Assembly: GCF_000617925.1 (NCBI RefSeq)
Contig: NZ_BAMT01000003.1
Coordinates: 124,001 to 188,000 of the forward strand
Source of the DNA: Methylobacillus glycogenes JCM 2850
GTDB taxonomy: Bacteria > Pseudomonadota > Gammaproteobacteria > Burkholderiales > Methylophilaceae
Direction of reading: 5' to 3'
DNA: 64,000 bases
Positions 32,179 to 40,646 of the stretch are shown in pieces. A model generated the notes under the pieces. That model was not told the DNA's origin, did no database searches, and was given only the letters and a program-made list of their open reading frames with translations. A program made the translations under genes and the position numbers. How positions within the stretch are numbered: position 1 is the first letter of the stretch; the number at the start of each line of letters is the position of its first letter.

Positions 32179-33516
32179 TTAGCGCTGTATGCTGGTCACC
32201 GCAGCCGCTGGGCTGGCATTGCCATTGGCATTTGCGTTGGCAACCCCTTCAGCCTGCTTGGCATTGAGGATGGCGGTATATTCGCCAGGGTCCACGCCGT
32301 TGAGGTAGTAGTTGCCTACGTGGTGCAAACGCCAGCGTATCGGGTCGTGGGTGGTATGCACGCGTGCATTGCGCCAGAATCTATCCAGATTCCACTTGGT
32401 CAGGGAGGCGCTGGCACCCAGCAGCGAGAAGATATCGCTGGAGATATATAGCGAGGCCTTGTCAGATTGCGCACGTGCCGAGGCCACAGCCAGAATCAGT
32501 TCATCTTGCAATTCCTTGTTGTCCGGGTCGTTGTCGTGCTGACCAAACACTTCTGCGCCATAGCGCAGCAGGGCTTCTGCCGCACGTATCTCCACCGCGT
32601 ATTCGCCTATGCGCTTGATGATATGTGGTTCATCGGTAGCTTTTTCCACGCCGCTTTCCACCCAGGCACGAGCATGCTGGTTTAGATACTCCACCGCAGC
32701 TTGCAGGGCACCAGCGGCAATGCCGGTATCAATCGCCGCATGCAAAATCTGCGGGAAAGTGAGGCCAGTGCGCTTCATCGGGCCCTGACGACGTCCGAGA
32801 TAATGTTCATCCAGCTCGATATTGTCGAAAATGACGGTGCCACTGACGGAATGCTGCTGACCAAAGGCAGCCCAGTCATCCACCAGGGTCAGGCCAGGAG
32901 TGTCACGGTGCAGCAATACCCCTGCGCCGCCTTCATCAGAGCTGGCTGTCAGTGAAATCCACTCAGCCAGATAAGAGCCTGTGGAGTAGAACTTGCTGCC
33001 GTTAAGAATCAACTTGCCGTCTTCACGGCGTTCAATACGGGTTTTCAGCGAGAACTTGTTCTTGCCGCCTACTTCGGCCAGCGCGTTACCCAGGCGCTTG
33101 CCTGCGAGAACATCGGAGATTAAACGCTGGCGTGCCTCAGGCGCGTAACCAGCAAAGTGGCCGCGCAACATCACGTTGTGAATCTGCAATAACTGCCCAA
33201 CGCCGCCATCGGCTACAGATACCAGACGTACCGTTTCCACAATGGTGGCGACCGAGGCACCCAGGCCACCGAATTCACGCGCTACCCCTATGGCCGTCAA
33301 GCCACTGGAAGACAGCAGTTCTGCCTGCTGGCGCGGCAGTTGATCATTCTGCGCAGGGTCTGCTGCCAGCTTGGCGATCTCTTTGGCTACTTCCTTGGCC
33401 ACGGCAATGGCTTCGGCTTCAGTCTTGATTTTGCCCAGAATGACTTTTGTATCTGAGTGCGTATCTGCCTGGGATAGCAATGTGTTTTCGGCGATGTTCA
33501 GTTCGGCCTTACTCAT
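32179..33516 (-). CDS. SfnB-like acyl-CoA dehydrogenase-fold sulfur monooxygenase
   Basis: 445 residues with the acyl-CoA dehydrogenase fold, as in DszC and SfnB. Visible: an N-terminal helical domain with GLTAIGVAREFGGLGAS, the beta-domain LNGSKFYSTGSYLAEWISL (about 158-176), and C-terminal helices ending in ARVHTTHDPIRWRLHHVGNYYLNG. The C-terminal segment matches the SfnB family more than genuine acyl-CoA dehydrogenases, which carry a catalytic Glu here. Predicted FMNH2/FAD-dependent oxidation of an organosulfur compound such as dimethyl sulfone. Transcribed away from the SsuD-like gene across a 374-base shared region. Name assigned by resemblance only. Confidence 0.75.
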   Translation of the reverse strand: MSKAELNIAENTLLSQADTHSDTKVILGKIKTEAEAIAVAKEVAKEIAKLAADPAQNDQLPRQQAELLSSSGLTAIGVAREFGGLGASVATIVETVRLVSVADGGVGQLLQIHNVMLRGHFAGYAPEARQRLISDVLAGKRLGNALAEVGGKNKFSLKTRIERREDGKLILNGSKFYSTGSYLAEWISLTASSDEGGAGVLLHRDTPGLTLVDDWAAFGQQHSVSGTVIFDNIELDEHYLGRRQGPMKRTGLTFPQILHAAIDTGIAAGALQAAVEYLNQHARAWVESGVEKATDEPHIIKRIGEYAVEIRAAEALLRYGAEVFGQHDNDPDNKELQDELILAVASARAQSDKASLYISSDIFSLLGASASLTKWNLDRFWRNARVHTTHDPIRWRLHHVGNYYLNGVDPGEYTAILNAKQAEGVANANANGNASPAAAVTSIQR

Positions 33517-33890
33517 AAATTCAACCTTTGTTCAACGGACGTGTGGAATGCCTGTGGGTAGCGTGGCTGGGTTTGAGCAAATTTTGCGCCAACCAGCTGC
33601 CAAGCCTGCTTGTGGCCCGGCAAGCCAGTGCTGGCGGGAGGGCTGGTTTTTTCACTGCAAACAAGAGGCGTATTGGCTGTTGATAGGCAAGCAGTAATCC
33701 AACACTTGCTGTTGCTAAATCACCACTGAAAAGGCTGTGAACAGGCACTACAGCCCTGTATTCAAGGGCTTGCACGCGGAGCGCGCTCTGGCATGAGTAT
33801 TGCTGAAAACTGCCAGCCCACAGCCGCGCTTCAAGCGCTGGCTGCGGCGCTATAAGCAAGTATCCATAACGCATGCACTAGGACGACCTC
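33517..33890. other. Divergent regulatory region between sfnB-like and ssuD-like genes
   Basis: 374 bases with no gene. It must contain both promoters. A nested structure lies at 33591-33648: outer stem AACCAGC/GCTGGTT, inner hairpin GCCAG-TG-CTGGC, followed on plus by six T. I cannot identify a CysB or other activator site. Confidence 0.5.
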
Positions 33891-35102
33891 ATGGCAGTCA
33901 AGATTCTCTGGTATCTCACCACCCCCGATGGCCCTTACCCCTGGGAAGCGGAGGGACGCTGGAACACGGATTTCGATCATCTGAAACAGATTGCGGTCAC
34001 GGCTGACCGCCTGGGCTATTACGGCTCTTTGCTGGGCTCTAGCCCCAATGAAAGTCTGGCGGTTTCTGCGGCACTGATAGATGCCACCAAGCGTTTACGC
34101 TTTTTGGTGGCTCAGCACCCCGGTGAGGTGTCACCTGCCATTCTGGCCAAATGGGCTTTGACCTTTGATAAGTTCTCCGATGGCAGGCTGCTATTCAATG
34201 TGGTCAATGGCAACGATGCTGGCCTGGCTACCGTGGGCGTGCATTACCCGCATGACGAACGTTATGACTTCAGCCTGGAATACTGGCGTGCCTTCAAGGG
34301 CTATTACGCGGGTGAAACCGAGGGTTACGATGGACGGTACGTCAAGCTGACCCCCAGGCATGCTGCCGCCGCCAATCACCCGCTGGGTGGCTGGCACCAG
34401 CCTGTGCAGCCTGCGGGTATTCCGTTATGGGGTGCGGGCACCTCTGGCCCAGGCGTGGCGCATTCGGTGCAATTGCTTGATGTGTACCTGAGCTTTGCCA
34501 ATACCCCACCCAAGCTGGGGGAGAAGTTTGCCAAGGTTGCCGCCGAGGCAGCCAAGATAGGCCGCACGCTGACCTATGGCACACGCTTGCAGATTATCGT
34601 ACGCGAGACTGAGGAAGAGGCCTGGGAACATGCCGAGCGCCTGTTGCAACGTACCTCGCTGCAAACTGCCCGTCAGAGCATAGAGCGCCAGCTGCCGCCA
34701 GGTGAAACGCTGGAAACCTATGTCAGCGCTGACCCGCAGATACAGCGCAATCTTGACACCATACGCGCTGGCCGCCTGCCCAAGGCCCGCGATCTGGAAA
34801 TCTATCCCAATGTCTGGTTAGGCCCCAGTCTGTTCGGCTTCAATATCCTCGGCCCGGCCGCAGGCACCTATCTGGTGGGTAGTGCTGCCCAGGTGGCCGA
34901 GCGTATACGCGAGTATGAAGCGCATGGCACGTCGGCCTTTATTCTTTCAGGCTTCCCCTTGATAGAAGAGGCGCACCGCGTGGCCGATCTGCTGTTCCCC
35001 CTGCTAGACATAGACCATGGCTATGAGCTGCCGCAACTGGCAGTGAAGGCTAAAACCCTAGCAGATGATCAGTCCAGGGACAGCAAAAGCCTGGCCGCAT
35101 AG
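33891..35102 (+). CDS. ssuD: FMNH2-dependent alkanesulfonate monooxygenase (SsuD-like LLM family)
   Basis: 403 residues. A TIM-barrel luciferase-like enzyme. The N-terminus MAVKILWYLTTPDG and segments LGYYGSLLGSS, VAQHPGEVSPAILAKW and NVVNGNDAG match alkanesulfonate and dimethyl-sulfone monooxygenases (SsuD/SfnG), including the conserved Cys-free FMNH2 pocket loop. It would release sulfite from C1-C14 sulfonates or dimethyl sulfone using reduced flavin from a separate reductase, none of which is encoded nearby. The start has an AGGAC site. It is followed 85 bases later by a peptide-type ABC transporter rather than the usual SsuABC, which is unusual. Confidence 0.82.
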   Translation: MAVKILWYLTTPDGPYPWEAEGRWNTDFDHLKQIAVTADRLGYYGSLLGSSPNESLAVSAALIDATKRLRFLVAQHPGEVSPAILAKWALTFDKFSDGRLLFNVVNGNDAGLATVGVHYPHDERYDFSLEYWRAFKGYYAGETEGYDGRYVKLTPRHAAAANHPLGGWHQPVQPAGIPLWGAGTSGPGVAHSVQLLDVYLSFANTPPKLGEKFAKVAAEAAKIGRTLTYGTRLQIIVRETEEEAWEHAERLLQRTSLQTARQSIERQLPPGETLETYVSADPQIQRNLDTIRAGRLPKARDLEIYPNVWLGPSLFGFNILGPAAGTYLVGSAAQVAERIREYEAHGTSAFILSGFPLIEEAHRVADLLFPLLDIDHGYELPQLAVKAKTLADDQSRDSKSLAA

Positions 35103-35187
35103 GGGCTAGTTTTGCTAGCTGATTGCAGTATTAATTAATCACACCTCATCCACATGACCGCAAGCAGTAACCCAGGAGTTGAGCGCA

Positions 35188-36786
35188 ATGAAGCATGATT
35201 TATCCCGTCGTAAGTTTCTCGGCAATGGTTTGGCCCTGGGCGGTAGCCTGATTCTGGGCGGCAGCCTCTTAAGTGGATGCAATAACTCAGGTTCCAATAC
35301 CGATAGCAATGCCGCTGGTGCCAAGGCCGCAGGCAGCGCCAATGCTGAGCCTGTACATGGTGGCCGCTTGCGCGTTGGCATTATTGATGGCGATCAATCG
35401 GGTAATCTGGATGCGCACAAACCTATAGGCGGCGGCATCATCCGGGGCTGGGCGCTGTACAGCAAGTTCTGGGAGTGGGATGAGCATGTGGGTACGCGCC
35501 TGGCGCTGGCAGAATTTGCCGAGCCCAATGCCGATGCCAGTGCCTGGACTATCCGCATTCAGCCCGGGCTGGAGTTCCACCACGGCAAAACCATAGACGC
35601 GGATGACCTGCTGTTTTCTATCCTACGCCTGACCGACCCTAATCTGGCTTCGCCTTATGCCGGACTGGTGGGGGCCATAGATCGTGATGCGCTGCGCAAG
35701 CTGGATGACAGAACCATAGAAATCCGTTTCAAGCAGGGCCGCAGCTTCTTCCCGCTGGATGAAACCCTGATCAGTTTTGGCAGCATTGTGCCTGTGGATT
35801 ATGACCCCATCACCAACCCGGTAGGTGCTGGCCCTTACAAGCTGAAGAAGTTTATTCCCGGCCAGCGTTCGCTCTATACGCGTTTTGAGAACTACTTCAA
35901 GGCAGGCAAGCCCTATCTGGATGAACTGGAGATCATAGAGTTCAAGGATCAGGTGTCACGCGTGGCGGCATTGCGCGCAGGGCAGATTGACCTTGCCAGC
36001 TGGGTGCAGGCTGAACATAGCGCCTTGCTCAAGGCGGATGAGCGCCTGCGCCTGTATGCATCACCCACCACTTCTTTCACTGGCTTTAACCTTAATCTTG
36101 CCAAGCCACCATTGCAGGATGTGCGTGTACGCCAGGCCTTGCGCCTGCTCACCGATAGAGAAGAACTGGTACAACGTGCGCTGAATGGCTTTGGCCGAGT
36201 GGCCAATGACTTGTATTCCCCGCATGACCCCACTTTCAATCACGATATTCCGCAGCGTGCTCATGATGTAGATCAAGCGCGTTCGCTGCTGCGTCAGGCA
36301 GGCTTCCAGGATAACTTGCAACTGGAATTGACCACCACGCCGGGCGCAGGTGCCAATGCAGCGCTGGTCTATGCGCAGCAGGCGAAGAAGGCTGGCGTAG
36401 AGATCAAGGTCACCCAGGTCGATGGCTCGGTATTCAATGGCCCGCAGCGGGAGAATTGGCTGGTATCGCCAGCCTCTACCCCTGCGCGTGGCTTCCTCGC
36501 CACCGCCTTGCACAATGATGCGCCGGATGCGATTTACAACCGCACCAACTTCCATGACAAACGCTTTGACGAACTGTATTACCAGGCACTGGCGCAGCCA
36601 GCACTGGAGCCACGCAAGGCCTTGATACATGAAGCCCAGCGCATACAGCATGAGCGTGGCGGCCTGGTGATCTGGGGTTACAGCGATATTCTTGATGCGG
36701 CTTCCAACCGTGTGGGTGGCCTGGTGCCAGAACAAACAACGTTTGCCTCCTGGCGCTTTGATAATCTTTGGCTGAAACATGCATAA
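35188..36786 (+). CDS. Peptide/nickel-type ABC transporter solute-binding lipoprotein
   Basis: 532 residues from the ATG at 35188, preceded by AGGAG; the TTG nine bases upstream is less likely. A twin-arginine motif (SRRKFLG) and a lipobox (LLSGC, Cys about 30) suggest Tat export and lipidation. The body is family 5 solute-binding protein: WTIRIQPGLEFHHGKTIDADDLLFS, then LTDPNLASPYAGL, and VRQALRLLTDREELVQRAL. Normally these bind oligopeptides, nickel or heme. In this operon a sulfonate, sulfonyl or other small substrate is inferred. The permease gene overlaps its stop by 8 bases. Confidence 0.85.
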   Translation: MKHDLSRRKFLGNGLALGGSLILGGSLLSGCNNSGSNTDSNAAGAKAAGSANAEPVHGGRLRVGIIDGDQSGNLDAHKPIGGGIIRGWALYSKFWEWDEHVGTRLALAEFAEPNADASAWTIRIQPGLEFHHGKTIDADDLLFSILRLTDPNLASPYAGLVGAIDRDALRKLDDRTIEIRFKQGRSFFPLDETLISFGSIVPVDYDPITNPVGAGPYKLKKFIPGQRSLYTRFENYFKAGKPYLDELEIIEFKDQVSRVAALRAGQIDLASWVQAEHSALLKADERLRLYASPTTSFTGFNLNLAKPPLQDVRVRQALRLLTDREELVQRALNGFGRVANDLYSPHDPTFNHDIPQRAHDVDQARSLLRQAGFQDNLQLELTTTPGAGANAALVYAQQAKKAGVEIKVTQVDGSVFNGPQRENWLVSPASTPARGFLATALHNDAPDAIYNRTNFHDKRFDELYYQALAQPALEPRKALIHEAQRIQHERGGLVIWGYSDILDAASNRVGGLVPEQTTFASWRFDNLWLKHA

Positions 36787-37915
36787 ATCGCTGCAAACGG
36801 CGTCCGCCAGCAGCGAAGGTCATCCTGCGGCTAAGCGAGCACAGCAACATGCACGCTGGCGCTTGCCAGTCTGGCTGAGCTGGTTCCTGGGGCGGCTGGC
36901 CTATGGTCTGCTGACGGTGTGGGTGATCAGCCTGATTGTGTTTGTGGCAACCCTGGTATTGCCTTCAGACCCGGCCCGCATCATTCTCGGCCCAGATGCG
37001 CCGCTGGAGAGTGTGCAAACCTTGCAGCACCAGCTAGGGCTGGATCAGCCCAAGCTGGTGCAATATGTGCATTGGCTGGCTGGCTTTATCCAGGGCAATT
37101 GGGGTGTTTCGCTGGACTCGCAACTAGCGGTCACTGAAGTGCTGTGGCCACGCTTTGCCAATACCCTGGCCTTGCTGGCGGGTGTTGTGGCTTTTGTCCT
37201 GCCGCTGGCGCTGGTGCTGGGTGTAGCACTGGCGCTCAAGCGCGATAGCAGGTTTGATCAAGCGGTATTATCGGCGTTGATTCTGTTCAAGGCGGTGCCG
37301 GGTTTTCTGCTGGGCATAGGGCTGGTGTTGCTGTTCTCCATGCCTGGGGTCAATCTGTTCCCGGCAGTGGCAATTCTGGACCCAGAACTTTCCATCTTCG
37401 CCCAATGGCAATACCTGGTGTTGCCCGTGCTCACCTTGGGGCTAGCAGCTTTGCCTTATCTCACTAGGCTAGTGCGCTCATCCATGATAGAAGCGCTGGA
37501 TTCTGATTATGTTGGTGCTGCGCGCCTGCGTGGCATTCCCGAGCGCCGCATTGTCTGGCTGCACACTTTGCCCAATGCACTGGTGCCTGCTGTGCAGGGG
37601 CTGGCCTTGACGCTGCGTACCCTGGTGGGTGGGGCGCTGCTGGCAGAAGTGATCTTCAGCTATCCCGGCATGGGGGTGACTTTGCATGCCGCCATCCAGA
37701 TGCGTGATTTGCCCTTGATACAGGCCATCGTGCTCTTGACCACGGTCTCTGTGGTGGGCATCAATCTGCTGGCTGATCTGCTGACCGTGTTGCTCACGCC
37801 CAAGCTGCGCACCGCGCCGCGCAAGGTGATGATACAGCGCAATACGCGTGGCATTCAGCCTGGTGGCGTCGCAGACTGGCGAGGGCTTCCTGATGGCAGC
37901 GCAAACTCAGCGTAG
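36779..37915 (+). CDS. ABC transporter permease, DppB/OppB type
   Basis: 378 residues, about 40 longer at each end than the usual DppB. Six predicted membrane segments (LLTVWVISLIVFVATLVL, NTLALLAGVVAFVLPLALVLGVALAL and others). The EAA-type motif is EALDSDYVGAARLRGIPERRIVWLHTLPNAL at about 240-270, the cytoplasmic loop that contacts the ATPase. The overlap ATGCATAA with the binding protein and overlap with the next permease (37893) show tight coupling. Confidence 0.88.
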   Translation: MHKSLQTASASSEGHPAAKRAQQHARWRLPVWLSWFLGRLAYGLLTVWVISLIVFVATLVLPSDPARIILGPDAPLESVQTLQHQLGLDQPKLVQYVHWLAGFIQGNWGVSLDSQLAVTEVLWPRFANTLALLAGVVAFVLPLALVLGVALALKRDSRFDQAVLSALILFKAVPGFLLGIGLVLLFSMPGVNLFPAVAILDPELSIFAQWQYLVLPVLTLGLAALPYLTRLVRSSMIEALDSDYVGAARLRGIPERRIVWLHTLPNALVPAVQGLALTLRTLVGGALLAEVIFSYPGMGVTLHAAIQMRDLPLIQAIVLLTTVSVVGINLLADLLTVLLTPKLRTAPRKVMIQRNTRGIQPGGVADWRGLPDGSANSA

Positions 37916-38741
37916 CATTCCTGCCTGGTGGCATAACCCACAGGTCAGACGCGGCAGCTGGCTGCTGCTGGCAGCCTTGCTGGTGTCGTTATTAGGGCCG
38001 TGGCTGGCACCGCATGCGCCCGCAGAAATGGTGGGCCCGGTGTATGGCATGCCGCAAGGCCTGGCTATCTTTGGCTATGATTTTCTCGGCCATGACGTGC
38101 TGTCGCGCGTGCTGGCCGGGGGCTGGTCCATACTCTGGATGTCCTTTGCCTCGGCAGCGCTGGCTTTGATGCTGGGCAGCCTGCTGGGTGTCATGGCAGG
38201 CTTCTCGCGCCAACGTCTGGATCAAGTCATTACCTGGCTGGCAGATGTGGCGCTGGCATTCCCTGACTTTATTCTGGTCTTGCTCATTATTGCCATGTTT
38301 GGCCGTGAGCCCTGGCTGATTGTCAGCCTGGTGGCCTTGACCCTGACTCCTAGTGTTATTCGTCTGGCGCGCAGCAGCACTGTGGCCATGGCCGGGCAAG
38401 AGTTTGTTGAGGTAGCGCAAATGATGGGCTTCTCCAAACGGCACATTATTTTGCGCGAGATTTTGCCCAATATCCTCACGCCATTATTGGTGCATTTCGG
38501 CAATATGCTGACCTGGGCCGTGGGGTTGCTCGCGGGCTTGAGTTTCCTCGGTTATGGCGTAGCGCCGCCTGCAGCGGATTGGGGTTTGATGATTAACGAA
38601 AACCGCACTGGTTTGCTGGTGCAACCCTGGGCCGTGCTGGCCCCAGCCTTGATGGTGGCTTGGTACGCCTATGCCGCCAATATTCTCGCTGAAGGTATCA
38701 GCCGCAGCCATGCCAGGGTAGGAGGGGCCGCCCATGAGTAA
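37893..38741 (+). CDS. ABC transporter permease, DppC/OppC type
   Basis: 282 residues from the ATG at 37893, which follows GAGGG; the longer frame upstream lies inside the previous permease. Features: HAPAEMVGPV and GYDFLGHDVLSRVLAGG at the N-terminus, the hallmark DppC start, and five to six hydrophobic segments. The EAA loop is AGQEFVEVAQMMGFSKRHIILREILPNI. Overlaps the ATPase gene start by 8 bases. Confidence 0.88.
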   Translation: MAAQTQRSIPAWWHNPQVRRGSWLLLAALLVSLLGPWLAPHAPAEMVGPVYGMPQGLAIFGYDFLGHDVLSRVLAGGWSILWMSFASAALALMLGSLLGVMAGFSRQRLDQVITWLADVALAFPDFILVLLIIAMFGREPWLIVSLVALTLTPSVIRLARSSTVAMAGQEFVEVAQMMGFSKRHIILREILPNILTPLLVHFGNMLTWAVGLLAGLSFLGYGVAPPAADWGLMINENRTGLLVQPWAVLAPALMVAWYAYAANILAEGISRSHARVGGAAHE

Positions 38742-40625
38742 GGCATTGGCACAACAGACGGAACAGGAACAGGGAAGTGAGCAGTCAGCACCTGTGATAT
38801 CCCTGATCAGCCAAGACACACAAGCACCACAGCTGACGCAGATAGCGCCAGCGCCGCAGGTGTTGAAAGTGCAAGACCTGCGGGTTGAGTTACGCAATAC
38901 GCATGAGGTGATTTCCGGCATCAATTTTCATCTCAGGCAAGGCGAGATTCTGGGCCTGGTAGGGGAGTCCGGCTCTGGCAAAACCACCCTGGCCACCGCG
39001 CTGCTGGCACATGCCAGAAAAGGGGCGGTGATCAGCGGCGGGCAGGTGCTGGTAGATGGTATTTCCCTGCTCAGTATCTCGGGTGAGGCATTGCGCCGTG
39101 CCCGTGGCAGCGTGGTGGGCTATGTGCCGCAAGACCCGGCCATGGCCCTGAACCCCGCGCTGCGCATAGGCATGCAGCTGCGCGAAACCCTGCAGGTGCA
39201 TGAAGCTGGCCTGACGCCAGCGCAACAACAAGAGCGCCTGCAGCAGACCATGCGTGATGTCGGGCTGCCCGCAGAGCCTGAGTTTTTGCAACGCTTTGCC
39301 CACCAATTATCCGGTGGTCAGCAGCAGCGTGTGTTACTAGCCCTGGCGTTTATTCTGCGGCCTAAATTAATCGTACTGGATGAGCCGACCACTGCGCTGG
39401 ATGTGGCCACTCAGGCGCATATTCTGCAAACCCTGCGCCAACTATGCAAAAGCCAGGGTGTGGCCGCCATTTATGTCTCGCATGACCTGGCGGTGGTCAA
39501 GGACTTGGCAGATAGAGTGATGGTCATGTATGCAGGCCGTATTGTGGAAACCGCAAGCGTGAGCGTTTGTTCTCGCAGGCGGCACATCCTTATACCAGCG
39601 GCTTGTTGGCGGCAATTCCTGATGTGGCGCAGCGGCGTACTTTGTCGCCCATCATGGGCCAAGCGCCATCCCCAGGCCACAGGCCACAAGGTTGCGCTTT
39701 TGCGCCTCGTTGCAGCCAACGGCAGGCGGCATGTGGAGAGGCAATTCCAGACCTGAGTGCGCTTAATCACGAGCATGAAGTAGCTTGCCTCGCACCACTC
39801 CGAGCAGAAGATCACGCCTTGCAATTGGCAGCAATATCTACCCCTGGCCATGCCGAGTCCTTGCATGCCGACCAGCGTGAAATCTTGCTGGATATACAGC
39901 AACTCAATATCGCCTATGACAGACAGGTGCTGTTTGACGTCTCCTTGCAGATCAAGCGTGGGGAGTGCTTGGCGTTGGTGGGTGAATCCGGCTCCGGCAA
40001 GACCAGCCTGGCTCGTGCCTTGGCCGGGCTTGGCGGCAATGCCCAGGGTCAGGTGCTGTATGCCGGGCAGGCACTCAGTTTGCAGACAGAGCAGCGCGCC
40101 CCGGCTTTGCGCCATGAAATTCAGTACATCTTCCAGAACCCTTACCGTGCGCTTAATCCCCGGCAGACGGTGGCGCAAAGCCTGGCTGCACCGCTGGTGC
40201 ATTTCTTCGGCCTCAAGGGAGATGCCTTGCGCCAGCGCATAGAACAGGCTTTACAACGCGTCTCGCTCTCGGCGGCGTTGGCGGATCTTTATCCTGGCAG
40301 CCTTTCTGGCGGTGAGCGCCAGCGGGTGGCCATTGCCAGAGCCTTGGTGTGCGAACCGCGCTTGTTGATTTGCGATGAAATTACCTCGGCGCTGGATGTC
40401 TCGGTACAGGCCTCCATCCTGGCCTTGTTGCGTCAACTACAGGACGAGGGGCTGACCATGCTGTTTGTGACGCATGACCTGGGTGTGGTGAGGGCGATTG
40501 CGGATCAGGTGGTGGTGTTACAGCATGGCCGGGTGGTGGAAGCGGGTGAGGTCGATCAGGTGCTGGATCAGCCAGCAGCGGCGTATACCCGCATGCTGTT
40601 GCAGCATTCGCCATCCTTGACCTAG
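38734..40625 (+). CDS. Fused double-ATPase of the peptide-type ABC transporter (one frameshift)
   Basis: About 630 residues when restored, two ATPase modules in one chain as in GsiA/YejF, corresponding to DppD plus DppF. Module 1: Walker A GLVGESGSGKTTLA, signature LSGGQQQRVLLA, Walker B LIVLDEPTTALDVA. Module 2: Walker A ALVGESGSGKTSLA, signature LSGGERQRVAIA, Walker B LLICDEITSALDVS. The first frame runs past 39553 into a wrong frame after MYAGRIVETA. Adding one G (ACCGCAAG to ACCGGCAAG) gives ETGKRERLFSQAAHPYTSGLL, the family linker that ends module 1. The FAPRCSQRQAACGEAIPDL Cys segment matches the Dpp iron-sulfur-like C-terminus of module 1. Confidence 0.88.
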
Positions 40626-40646
40626 CGTCGGTTGACCTAGCGTCGC

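Noticed and set aside
38734..40625. Two separate ATPase genes
   Set aside because: The break is a single missing G inside the conserved linker; one fused gene explains the sequence better.
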